A DNA stretch of 64,000 nt. It comes from Stappia sp. TSB10P1A (lineage in GTDB: Bacteria; Pseudomonadota; Alphaproteobacteria; Rhizobiales; Stappiaceae). The stretch lies in assembly GCF_900185725.1 (NCBI RefSeq), contig NZ_FYAU01000026.1, positions 124,001 to 188,000 of the forward strand, read 5' to 3'. The stretch's first letter is position 1. Every line of letters begins with the position of its first letter. A program made the position numbers and the translations under genes. This document shows positions 56,928 through 64,000 of this stretch, piece by piece. The notes beneath the pieces are model-generated. The model was not told the origin of the DNA, did no database searches, and was given only the letters and a program-made list of their open reading frames with translations.

Positions 56928-57164
56928 ATGGGCACGTGCCACCAATGCGGCAACGACTACGACAAGGCCTTCGAGGTGACGATGGCGGGCTCGACCTATG
57001 TCTTCGACAGCTTCGAATGCGCCATCCAGGCGCTGGCGCCGTCCTGCCCCCATTGCGGCTGCAGGGTGATCGGCCACGGCGTCGAGGCGGGCGGCACCAT
57101 CTATTGCTGCGCCCATTGCGCCGCCCGGGAAGGCGCGACGCAGCTCGCCGACCGGGCGCCCTGA
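56928..57164 (+). CDS. Small cysteine-rich zinc-ribbon or metallothionein-like protein
   Basis: A 78-residue protein with nine cysteines: MGTCHQCGNDYDKAF, FDSFECAIQAL, SCPHCGCRVIGHGVE and YCCAHCAAR. The CxxC pairs suggest binding of one or more zinc ions, like prokaryotic metallothioneins or zinc ribbons. AAAGGAG precedes the ATG. The trehalose-6-phosphate synthase gene follows 127 bases downstream with no terminator between, so the two are probably co-transcribed. Confidence 0.82.
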   Translation: MGTCHQCGNDYDKAFEVTMAGSTYVFDSFECAIQALAPSCPHCGCRVIGHGVEAGGTIYCCAHCAAREGATQLADRAP

Positions 57165-57291
57165 CATGGCGCCCGGCATGGCGCCCGACATGGCCGACCC
57201 ACGGGGCCCGCAGCCCATTGCGGCACGGCCTGCTCCGCCGATGACGGGGCCTGCGCCGCCACGATTTGCGAGCGCCCGCGAGGACGAGGCC

Positions 57292-58662
57292 ATGAGCAGA
57301 CTGGTGGTCGTCTCCAACCGCGTCGCCAACCTGCGCAGCACCAACCAGGCCGGCGGCCTCGCCGTCGGGCTGGCGGACACGCTGAAGCAGCGGGAAGGCA
57401 TCTGGTTCGGCTGGAACGGCGCCGCCGACGGGGTGACCGGCGGCGAAGCGCAGGTGGAAAGGGTCGGCCGCGCCGAGCAGGTGACGGTCCCCCTGTCGCC
57501 CGAGGACATCGCCAACTACTATCTCGGCTATGCCAACAGCGTGCTGTGGCCGCTGTTCCACTACCGGCTCGACCTCGTCGACTACCGGCCGGCGTTTTTC
57601 GAGAGCTACCAGCGGGTCAACGAGACCTTCGCGCGGCAGCTCGCGCCGCTGCTCAAGGCCGACGACCTCGTCTGGGTGCACGACTATCACCTGATCCCGC
57701 TCGCCCGGTGCCTGCGCAAGCTCGGCTGCCGCCAGCGGATCGGCTTCTTCCTCCACATTCCCTTTCCTCCGCCCGACATTCTCGTCGCCTCGCCCAATCA
57801 TGCGGAACTGGTCGACGCCTTGCTGGACTATGACGTCATCGGCTTCCAGACCCACACCGACGCGGGCAATCTCAAGGCCTATCTCGGCGAGCGCCTGTCG
57901 GCGGTGCAGCTCGGCGACACCCGCTTCCAGGTCGGCGGCCGCAGCGTCACGATCGACCGCTTCCCGATCGGCATCGACGCGCGCGGCTTCGCGGCCATGA
58001 CCCGGCAGGCCGACGACGAGGTGCAGATCGACCTGATGCGCCGGCGGGTGCTGGGCAGGCGCCAGATCATCGGCGTCGACCGGCTCGACTATTCCAAGGG
58101 CCTGCCCGAGCGGCTGAAGGCCTTCGACCGGCTGATGGCGCAGCACCCGGAGCTGGAGAAATCGGTGACCTATCTGCAGGTCGCCCCGCCGACCCGCGAG
58201 GAGGTCGGCGCCTATGGCGACATCCGCGCCGAGCTGGAGGCGCTGGTCGGGGCGATCAACGGCCGGCTCGCCGACTTCAACTGGACGCCGATCCGCTACA
58301 TCCACCGCAGCGTCGACCGGAGCAAGCTGGCACCCCTGATGCGCGGCAGCCAGGTCGGCTTCGTCACCCCCTTGCGCGACGGCATGAACCTCGTCGCCAA
58401 GGAATATGTCGCGGCTCAAGATCCGGAAGACCCCGGCGTCCTCGTCCTGTCGCGCTTCGCCGGCGCCGCCGAGGAGATGGACGAGGCGCTGCTGGTCAAC
58501 CCCTATGACATCGACGAGATGGCCCGAAGTCTCCACCGCGCCCTGACCATGCCGCTGGCCGAACGGCGGCAGCGCCATGCGGCCCTGCTGGAGCAGGTTT
58601 TGCGGCACGATTCGAAAGCCTGGCTCGACGCCTTCCTGAGCGCGCTCGCGCACCGGCGCTAA
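57292..58662 (+). CDS. otsA: Trehalose-6-phosphate synthase
   Basis: A 456-residue GT20 enzyme that makes trehalose-6-phosphate from UDP-glucose and glucose-6-phosphate. Visible blocks are VVVSNRVA at the N-terminus, GGLAVGL, the substrate motifs VWVHDYHLIPLA and FFLHIPFPPPDIL, VDRLDYSKGLPERLKAF, and GMNLVAKEYVA near the C-terminus. The length is normal for OtsA. An in-frame ATG at 57166 would add 42 low-complexity residues (MAPGMAPDMA repeats) and was not used. No trehalose-phosphate phosphatase (OtsB) is in the window. Confidence 0.95.
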   Translation: MSRLVVVSNRVANLRSTNQAGGLAVGLADTLKQREGIWFGWNGAADGVTGGEAQVERVGRAEQVTVPLSPEDIANYYLGYANSVLWPLFHYRLDLVDYRPAFFESYQRVNETFARQLAPLLKADDLVWVHDYHLIPLARCLRKLGCRQRIGFFLHIPFPPPDILVASPNHAELVDALLDYDVIGFQTHTDAGNLKAYLGERLSAVQLGDTRFQVGGRSVTIDRFPIGIDARGFAAMTRQADDEVQIDLMRRRVLGRRQIIGVDRLDYSKGLPERLKAFDRLMAQHPELEKSVTYLQVAPPTREEVGAYGDIRAELEALVGAINGRLADFNWTPIRYIHRSVDRSKLAPLMRGSQVGFVTPLRDGMNLVAKEYVAAQDPEDPGVLVLSRFAGAAEEMDEALLVNPYDIDEMARSLHRALTMPLAERRQRHAALLEQVLRHDSKAWLDAFLSALAHRR

Positions 58663-58677
58663 ACCGCCGGGCCCCAG

Positions 58678-58702
58678 GGAACAGACGCACCGCCCGCGTG
58701 TT
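58678..58702 (+). promoter_or_regulatory. EcfG-type promoter of two small genes after otsA
   Basis: GGAAC 58678-58682, GTT 58700-58702, spacer 17, 25 bases before the ATG at 58727. Confidence 0.75.
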
Positions 58703-58726
58703 GGGCCTTCAAGGAGGCGACGCGCC

Positions 58727-58906
58727 ATGTGGAACAGGCTTCAGGGTCTCATGAGCGAACTGCTGCCCGGCTGGGCACGGAACCGGGCGCTGCGGCGCCG
58801 GCGTGCCTCTCCACGCCCTCCGATAAAGGGCGAGGTCGTTCCGCCTCCGGCCGACCGGCCCCCGGTCGATCGCAACGCCCCACCCACAGGAGGAGGCAAT
58901 GCCTGA
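58727..58906 (+). CDS. 59-residue Arg/Pro-rich small protein
   Basis: AAGGAGG lies 9 bases before the ATG. The protein begins MWNRLQGLMSELLPGW, has an Arg cluster (RNRALRRRRAS) and a Pro-rich tail. It overlaps the next gene by 8 bases, with that gene's ribosome site inside its last codons. Its promoter, ribosome site and coupling support a real gene, although it is short and of unknown function. Confidence 0.6.
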   Translation: MWNRLQGLMSELLPGWARNRALRRRRASPRPPIKGEVVPPPADRPPVDRNAPPTGGGNA

Positions 58907-59156
58907 CCCGCGAAAACCAGACCGCCGATCTCGCCCTTCGAAAGGGATGAACCGCATCTCGCGCTTTGTTCTCGTCAACCTGGCGACAGGCATGCTGGTC
59001 GGGGTGCTGGTCGGCGCCGCGTATCTGCACTGGATCGGCGAGGTCGGCCTGCTGTTTCGCGAGCCGCTCGCGGCGGCGATGCTGCTGTGGAGCTTTGCCG
59101 CCAGCACCGGCATGGGAGCGGTGGGAACGGGACTGGCCCTGCTCGGCGACGACTGA
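58899..59156 (+). CDS. Small two-span membrane protein
   Basis: An 85-residue protein: basic N-terminus (DPRKPDRRSRPSKG), then spans at about 25-46 (LVNLATGMLVGVLVGAAYLHW) and 57-80 (AAAMLLWSFAASTGMGAVGTGLAL). AGGAGG is 2 bases from the ATG at 58899, and a second start, Met17, is possible. It is coupled to the 59-residue gene. The function is unknown; the layout matches small envelope stress proteins. Confidence 0.7.
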   Translation: MPDPRKPDRRSRPSKGMNRISRFVLVNLATGMLVGVLVGAAYLHWIGEVGLLFREPLAAAMLLWSFAASTGMGAVGTGLALLGDD

Positions 59157-59254
59157 TCCGGGACCTGTCGCCGGCTCCGTCAGGGGACCAGCCCCGCCTC
59201 CTTGCAGTGTTGCAGCGTCAGTTCCGCAAGACGGCCAAGACGTCATGGGGTCCC

Positions 59255-60496
59255 TCACTTCTCTTCCAGATAGCGGCGCATGTCCTCCACCTGCGAGGCC
59301 GAGACCGGCCCCGCCTTCCGCTCGCCGGCATGGCGCAGATAGGTGAGAAGATCGGCGACCTGCCGGTCGCTCAGCTTCCAGGCGAAGGGAGGCATGGCGA
59401 GCTGGCTCGGGGCGGCCCTGGTCGCCTCCGCGCGGGCGCCGCCAAGGATGATGCGGATGGCGGTGGAGGGGTCCTCGGCCGCGACCTTGTTGGAGCTGCC
59501 GAGCGGCGCAAAGATATAGGGCACCCCCGCCCGATCGGCCGCGTGACAGGCGGCGCAATTGTCGAAATAGATCGCCGCGCCGATCTCCAGCCGCGCCTGG
59601 TCCGGTGCCTCCGGCGCCTCTCGCGGCCGGTCGTCGAGGCTCTTCAGATAGACCGCCATCGCCCGCAGGTCCTCCTCCGCCAGGTGCTGGGTGGACAGGC
59701 CGACGACCTCGCCCATGCGCTGCATCGGCGCGGTGTGGCGGGCGCGTCCGTCGCGCAGGAAGCGCACGATGTCCTCCACCTCCCAGTCGGCGATGCCGCC
59801 GTTGACGCCGCCGCGGATGTTGGGCGCGAACCAGTTCTCCAGCGTGCCGCCCCTCAGATACTCGTCGTCCTTGTCCGCTCCCAGCACGTTCTTGCCGGTG
59901 TGGCAGGCGCCGCAATGGGCAAGGGCATCGACGAGATAGCGGCCGCGGTTCCACTCCTGCGGGCGGTCCGGATCGACCGCGAATTCGCGCTGCTCGAAGA
60001 ACAGCATCTTCCAGCCGGCAAGCGTCTGGCGAAGGGTCAGCGGGAACGGCAACTCATTCTCCGGCCGCTCGTTCCTCACCGGCTCGAGGGTGAAGAGATA
60101 ATCGTAGATCGCATCGGCATCCGCGCGCGAGATCAAGGTGAAATGGGTATAGGGCATCGCCGGGTAGAGATGCTCGCCGTCGCGGCCGACGCCCTCGTTG
60201 AGGGCGCGGTAGAACTCGTCGCGCGACCAGCGGCCGATGCCCGTGGTCTCGTCCGGCGTCAGGTTCGCCGAATAGATGACGCCGAACGGCGTCTCCAGGC
60301 CGCGGCCACCGGCATAGGCTTCGCCATCCTCCTCGATATTGGTGTGGCAGGCCATGCAATCGGCGGCGGTCGCCAGATAGCGGCCGCGCTCCACCTGCGA
60401 GAAGGCGAGTTCCTGCGCCGGCGCGGACGGGACGGCACCAAGGCCGAGCCCGCCGGCGAGCGTGCTCGCCAGCAGCATGTCGCGCAGCCGTCTCAT
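59255..60496 (-). CDS. Periplasmic triheme cytochrome c subunit of a dehydrogenase
   Basis: A 413-residue secreted protein with signal peptide (MRRLRDMLLASTLAGGLGLG, cleaved near APAQE) and three heme motifs: CMACH, CGACH and CAACH. It matches the cytochrome subunit of gluconate, alcohol or FAD-glucose dehydrogenases, which passes electrons to ubiquinone or a terminal oxidase. The C-terminal part after the third heme lacks a clear membrane anchor. The start at 60496 overlaps the GMC gene stop by four bases (ATGA). Confidence 0.93.
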   Translation of the reverse strand: MRRLRDMLLASTLAGGLGLGAVPSAPAQELAFSQVERGRYLATAADCMACHTNIEEDGEAYAGGRGLETPFGVIYSANLTPDETTGIGRWSRDEFYRALNEGVGRDGEHLYPAMPYTHFTLISRADADAIYDYLFTLEPVRNERPENELPFPLTLRQTLAGWKMLFFEQREFAVDPDRPQEWNRGRYLVDALAHCGACHTGKNVLGADKDDEYLRGGTLENWFAPNIRGGVNGGIADWEVEDIVRFLRDGRARHTAPMQRMGEVVGLSTQHLAEEDLRAMAVYLKSLDDRPREAPEAPDQARLEIGAAIYFDNCAACHAADRAGVPYIFAPLGSSNKVAAEDPSTAIRIILGGARAEATRAAPSQLAMPPFAWKLSDRQVADLLTYLRHAGERKAGPVSASQVEDMRRYLEEK

Positions 60497-62253
60497 GTCC
60501 GCACCAAGGGTCCCGGATCGGGGAGATAGCGGCTGACGATGGCCTCGGCCGACCAGTAGGCCAGCGCCGCCACGGTTGCGGTCGGGTTGTATCCGGCGTT
60601 CTGCGGGAAGAGCCCGGCGCCGCTGACGAACAGGTTCGGCAGGTCCCAGCTCTGGCAATAGCGGTTGACGACGCTCGTCGCCGGATCGGTCCCCATGATG
60701 GTGCCTCCCGTGTTATGCGTGGTCTGATAGGGCATCGTGTCGTAGGAGCCGCGGCGGGCGTTGACCTTGATCTCGCGCCCGCCCATGCCGCGGGCGATCT
60801 CCTCGGCAACCGGCGTCAGATGCGCGGTCAGCCGCCGGTCGTTGAGCGTGAAATCGTAGGTCATGCGCAGCAGCGGCCGCCCGCGCGCATCCGTATAGGT
60901 CGGATCGAGATCGAGATGGTTGCCGCGATGCGCCATGGAAGCGCCATGCACCCCGACATCGGCCGTCTTCAGGAAGTTCTCGCGCACCGCCCGCTTCCAG
61001 CGCGAGCCCCAGTTCGGCACGCCCTCGGGCACCGGATGGCTCTCGATCGGGCGGGCATTGGTGGTGTTGCAGGCGATGTAGCCGCCGCCGATGAAGCCGA
61101 GGCCGGAATGGTCGAAATTGTCGCCGTTGTAATCGTCGACCGCCATGCCCAGCGCGCCGGCCCCGACGAAGCCGTTGGTATGCTCCTCCTCGAAGAAGAC
61201 GGTGACCGACGACATCACCTGATAGCAGTAGTTCTTGCCGACGACCCCTTCGCCGCTGCGCGGATCGTACGGCGTGCCGATATTCGACAGCAGCAGCAGC
61301 CGCGTGTTCTGCAGGGGATAGGCACACAGGACGACAATCTCGGCCGGCTGGAAGACCACTTCGCCGCTGGTGTCGACATAGGTGACGCCGGAGGCGCGCG
61401 AGCCGTCGGCCGTCTTCTCCACCGACAGCACTTCCGAGTTGGTGCGCAGGGAGAAGTTCCTGCGCTGCATCAGGGCGGGAAGGATGGTGGTCTGGGGCGA
61501 GGCCTTGGAGTAGTTGCCGCAGCCGTATTTCTCGCAGTAGCCGCAATAGGTGCAAGGGGCGAGCTGCATGCCGAGCGGATTGACATAGGCGCGCGACATG
61601 TTCGCCGACGGCACCGGAAACGGGCTCAGGCCGAGCTGCCGCGCCGCCTCGCCGAACCGGTCCTGCGAGAAGGTCATCTGCATCGGCGGGGTCGGATAGT
61701 GATCGCTGCGCGGACCCTCGAAGGGATTGCCGCCGGGGAGGATCTCGCCGCGCAGGTTTCCCGCCTGGCCGCCGATGCCGCAGATCTTGTCGAAATGGTC
61801 GAAATGCGGCTCGAGCTCGTCATAGGTGACGCCGTAGTCCTGCACCGTCATGTCCGGCGGCAGGGGGCCGTAGCGCTCCTCGTTGTGGCTGCGGGCGACG
61901 AAGTCGGACGGCAGGAAGCGGTAGGTCTGGCCGTTCCAGTGGACGCCGGCGCCGCCCACCCCGTTGCCGGGCAGGAACGAGCCCCAGCGCCGCATCGGCA
62001 GCGCCGTCTGGGCGCTGTTGTTGCGGAACGTCAGCGTCTCCTGCGAAGCCTCCTGGAACATGGCGTGACGCCAGTAGTAGCGCAGCTCGTCCTGGGCGAA
62101 GGTGGTGGCGAAATCGCTGTGGGTGTCGCGCCAGGGTCCGCGTTCGAGCGCCAGCACCTCAAGCCCCGCGGCCGTCAGCTTTTCGGCATACATCGCGCCG
62201 GTCCAGCCGAAGCCGATCAGCACCACATCGACGCGTGGACGTTGCTTGGTCAT
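60493..62253 (-). CDS. GMC-family FAD dehydrogenase, large subunit (gluconate/glucose dehydrogenase type)
   Basis: A 586-residue flavoprotein: FAD motif VVLIGFGWTGAMYAEKL, substrate-side GNGVGGAGVHWNGQTYR, cysteine cluster CTYCGYCEKYGC that in FAD-glucose dehydrogenases holds a 3Fe-4S centre, active-site TTHNTGGTIMG, and C-terminal SGAGLFPQNAGYNPTATV. No signal peptide of its own; related proteins are exported by hitch-hiking on the Tat-targeted small subunit. It lies 25 bases after that small-subunit gene and overlaps the cytochrome gene. Substrate: a sugar, sugar acid or alcohol. Confidence 0.93.
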   Translation of the reverse strand: MTKQRPRVDVVLIGFGWTGAMYAEKLTAAGLEVLALERGPWRDTHSDFATTFAQDELRYYWRHAMFQEASQETLTFRNNSAQTALPMRRWGSFLPGNGVGGAGVHWNGQTYRFLPSDFVARSHNEERYGPLPPDMTVQDYGVTYDELEPHFDHFDKICGIGGQAGNLRGEILPGGNPFEGPRSDHYPTPPMQMTFSQDRFGEAARQLGLSPFPVPSANMSRAYVNPLGMQLAPCTYCGYCEKYGCGNYSKASPQTTILPALMQRRNFSLRTNSEVLSVEKTADGSRASGVTYVDTSGEVVFQPAEIVVLCAYPLQNTRLLLLSNIGTPYDPRSGEGVVGKNYCYQVMSSVTVFFEEEHTNGFVGAGALGMAVDDYNGDNFDHSGLGFIGGGYIACNTTNARPIESHPVPEGVPNWGSRWKRAVRENFLKTADVGVHGASMAHRGNHLDLDPTYTDARGRPLLRMTYDFTLNDRRLTAHLTPVAEEIARGMGGREIKVNARRGSYDTMPYQTTHNTGGTIMGTDPATSVVNRYCQSWDLPNLFVSGAGLFPQNAGYNPTATVAALAYWSAEAIVSRYLPDPGPLVRT

Positions 62254-62278
62254 GGGTCTCCCTCTGCCGGGCGCGCAT

Positions 62279-63013
62279 CTACGGACCGGACCAGCCGGGC
62301 CGCCCCGAAAGGCCGACCGGTTCCAGCACGATGGCCGCCCCGTTGTGGTTGATGAAATCGCGATAGTCGTAGCGGGTGCCCGGGAAGCCGACATAGCGCC
62401 AGCCAACCATGTCGCGGTTGCCGCCATAGATCGGATCGGCAAAGAAGCCCTCGATCGCGTTTTCAAGGACGAGGTCGAAGAACGTCTTCGCCGAGACGCG
62501 ATCGAACTCGATCTCCTCGCCCTCCAGGCCGGCGAGGATGGCGTCCTGGTCGTCGGCGCCGAGATCCGCGAAGGGCGCGCCATGCTCCGCCCGGCAGTAG
62601 GCATCGAGCTCCGCCAGCGCCAGCCGGTAGAGCATCGCCGGCGGATGCTCGCTCTGATAGCCTTGCGTCGAGGTCCCCTCGCCGAAGGGGCCCTTCATGT
62701 ACCAGTTCTGGCCGCGGCCGTAGAAGCCGGCCAACTGCCGGTCGATGAAGGTGACGACATCGGCTTCCGCCGCCCCGGCCCCGTCCTCGTCGCTGGGAAT
62801 GAGGCGGGCACAGATGGCCGCCACGGCCGCGTGCTCGGCAGGACCGAGGAAACGCTCCTCGCCGGTGCCGTGATGGGGAACGTCTCCCGACATCGGCGCC
62901 CAAGGGGTGCCTTCGCCCTGGCCGTATTCCCGCGCCATAAGGCGCGGCGCGGCAAGGGCGGTGCCGGCCAGCAGCAAAAGCCTCACCGCCTGGCGTCGTG
63001 TGAAGGACGTCAC
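62279..63013 (-). CDS. Gluconate 2-dehydrogenase subunit 3-family (small) subunit with Tat signal
   Basis: A 244-residue protein. The GTG start at 63013 has GGGAG 7 bases upstream. The N-terminus FTRRQAVRLLLLAGTALAAP is a twin-arginine signal, so the complex is folded before export. The body (ICARLIPSDEDGAGAAEADV, YDYRDFINHNG) is typical of subunit 3, which binds and chaperones the large subunit. First gene of a three-gene operon behind an EcfG-type promoter. Confidence 0.9.
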   Translation of the reverse strand: MTSFTRRQAVRLLLLAGTALAAPRLMAREYGQGEGTPWAPMSGDVPHHGTGEERFLGPAEHAAVAAICARLIPSDEDGAGAAEADVVTFIDRQLAGFYGRGQNWYMKGPFGEGTSTQGYQSEHPPAMLYRLALAELDAYCRAEHGAPFADLGADDQDAILAGLEGEEIEFDRVSAKTFFDLVLENAIEGFFADPIYGGNRDMVGWRYVGFPGTRYDYRDFINHNGAAIVLEPVGLSGRPGWSGP

Positions 63014-63040
63014 GTCTCGTCTCCCGGTTTCCCCCCGCCC

Positions 63041-63065
63041 AACCCGCGAAAGCGCGGCGTGTTCC
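63041..63065 (-). promoter_or_regulatory. EcfG-type promoter of the periplasmic dehydrogenase operon
   Basis: On the minus strand, GGAAC (63065-63061) and GTT (63043-63041), spacer 17, 28 bases before the GTG start at 63013. Confidence 0.75.
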
Positions 63066-63164
63066 ATTCCGGCCCGGCTGCGGCCGCGATCCGGAGGCCG
63101 CGGCGAACAGGGGGCGCTGTCCGCCGCGGCCCAATATGGCTGCGCGATGATCTGAAGCGCGCTG

Positions 63165-64000
63165 TCAGCGCCGGCCGACGCCCGACCAGAACTCATCGAC
63201 CGGCCCGCGATCGGCCTGCATGTTGTCAGGGCTTCGGAACCGGTCCGGATCGATGGTCGGCGCCCGCTCGAGCTCTTCCTGGCTGACATTCAGCACGATG
63301 GTCTCCAGGCCCGGCGTCGCGTTCAACTGCTCCCAGGGGACCGCGACATATTCCTCGCCGAGACCGAGGAAGCCGCCGCGCGCCACCAGCACATAGGAGA
63401 CGGCGCCCGATGCGGGATCGAGGATCACGTCATGCACGCTGCCGAGGTTCTCGTCCTGGATGTTGCGCACGTCGGTGCCGGTGATGTCGTCGATGCGGTA
63501 GGACCGCATGCCTTCCGCCTGATCGATCGGCTGCGCCAGAGCCAGTTGCTCCTGGCGCCAGTCGGTGACCTGCGCCGGGTCGACGCCGGCCGAGGTCAAC
63601 TGCTGCGTATAGTCCTGATAGACGGCATCCAACTGCCCGGCGACATAGTCGCAGCCTTCCTGCTCGCCGCGCTGGGCCAGGATGTGGGCGGCGAAATAGA
63701 GCGTGCGGATCTGCTCGCGCGGCGAATAGGCGCCCTCGACCGCCCCGCGCGGATCGCCCGCCAACGGTACGCCCTCGCCGGTCGGGGCGACCGAGGTTTC
63801 GGCTCCCGGCCGTGCCGCGCCGTCGGGCGCCGTGGTCGGGGTTCCCATCGGCCGCGTACCGTAGCCGGCGCCCCAGCCGGTCAGCCAGAACTGGTCCTGC
63901 CGCATCCGATCGGTCGCCTGTTGCAGACGCGCCTGGCACTGGGCGGAGGCCTGCTGGTTGGTTTGCGGATTGGTCTGCTGATTGGTTTGCTGGGCGGCCG
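63165..64000 (-). CDS. PRC-barrel-domain protein, 5' end outside window
   Basis: The frame is open through base 64000, so the N-terminus is missing; an internal ATG at 63905 is not the start. The visible part has Gln/Thr/Asn repeats (QQTNQQTNPQTNQQ), CQARLQQATDRMRQDQFWLTGW split around residue 40, a Gly/Pro-rich linker, a helical region (YFAAHILAQRGEQEGCDYVAGQL), and a PRC barrel (YRIDDITGTDVRNIQDENLG, VILDPASGAVSYVLVARGGF, YVAVPWEQL). PRC-barrel proteins with this layout are secreted stress proteins in the order. Regulation cannot be seen. Confidence 0.85.
   Translation of the reverse strand, partial: AAQQTNQQTNPQTNQQASAQCQARLQQATDRMRQDQFWLTGWGAGYGTRPMGTPTTAPDGAARPGAETSVAPTGEGVPLAGDPRGAVEGAYSPREQIRTLYFAAHILAQRGEQEGCDYVAGQLDAVYQDYTQQLTSAGVDPAQVTDWRQEQLALAQPIDQAEGMRSYRIDDITGTDVRNIQDENLGSVHDVILDPASGAVSYVLVARGGFLGLGEEYVAVPWEQLNATPGLETIVLNVSQEELERAPTIDPDRFRSPDNMQADRGPVDEFWSGVGRR

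Overview
The window is GC-rich, densely packed DNA from an alphaproteobacterium. It is most likely a member of the Hyphomicrobiales (Rhizobiales), because it carries a complete PhyR-NepR-EcfG general stress response locus, a CsbD/DUF3008/BON/PRC-barrel/DUF883 set of small stress proteins, and several Pot/Fbp-type ABC importers. A marine or soil Stappiaceae-like lineage is possible, but I cannot prove the genus. No rRNA, tRNA, CRISPR array, intact insertion sequence or prophage was seen.

Layout. 1-0.7 kb: end of a DUF883 (ElaB/YqjD-like) gene and a holin-like membrane protein. 0.75-4.1 kb: the stress-response core (EcfG sigma, NepR anti-sigma, PhyR), then divergent csbD and an AI-2E-family permease. 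4.1-15.6 kb: a MocR-type regulator between two catabolic units, namely a Pot-type ABC importer with a GMC dehydrogenase and an FAD amine/amino-acid oxidase on the minus strand, and an enolase-superfamily enzyme with an aldehyde dehydrogenase on the plus strand. 15.6-21.3 kb: a LacI-led ABC operon ending in a GpdQ-like phosphodiesterase. 21.6-31.0 kb: an Fbp-type ABC importer next to a Pgt-like three-component regulator (sensor solute-binding protein, histidine kinase, sigma54 response regulator). 31.3-36.2 kb: a DeoR regulator and a third ABC importer resembling the 2-aminoethylphosphonate group. 36.4-64 kb: a stress island with an HWE kinase, SDR, CBS and BON proteins, phospholipase D plus endonuclease-like operon, a second EcfG-like sigma, a SodC-like protein, a DUF3182/hydrolase pair, a cytochrome c oxidase cluster, DUF3008, trehalose-6-phosphate synthase, a periplasmic sugar/alcohol dehydrogenase with triheme cytochrome c, and a PRC-barrel protein running off the end.

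The main result is regulatory. I found nineteen sites of the form GGAAC-N17/18-GTT (one with a weaker -10), the alphaproteobacterial EcfG/RpoE2 promoter. Each lies just upstream of a gene start in 1.6-2.9 kb or 36.3-63.1 kb. None was found at the gene starts I examined in the 4-36 kb transporter block. So the right-hand half of the window is largely one stress regulon, including a protein with a second NepR-like segment, and the left-hand half is nutrient uptake under local regulators. In the transporter block I can read a likely sigma54 promoter with enhancer sites in front of the Fbp-type operon, a 24-bp LacI operator, and shared half-sites that tie both catabolic operons to the MocR regulator.

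Functionally, the stress island would couple membrane and DNA protection, trehalose synthesis and superoxide defence to a periplasmic respiratory chain (dehydrogenase, cytochrome c, oxidase) that needs no cytoplasmic metabolism. All functional names come from motifs and family knowledge; no database search was run.
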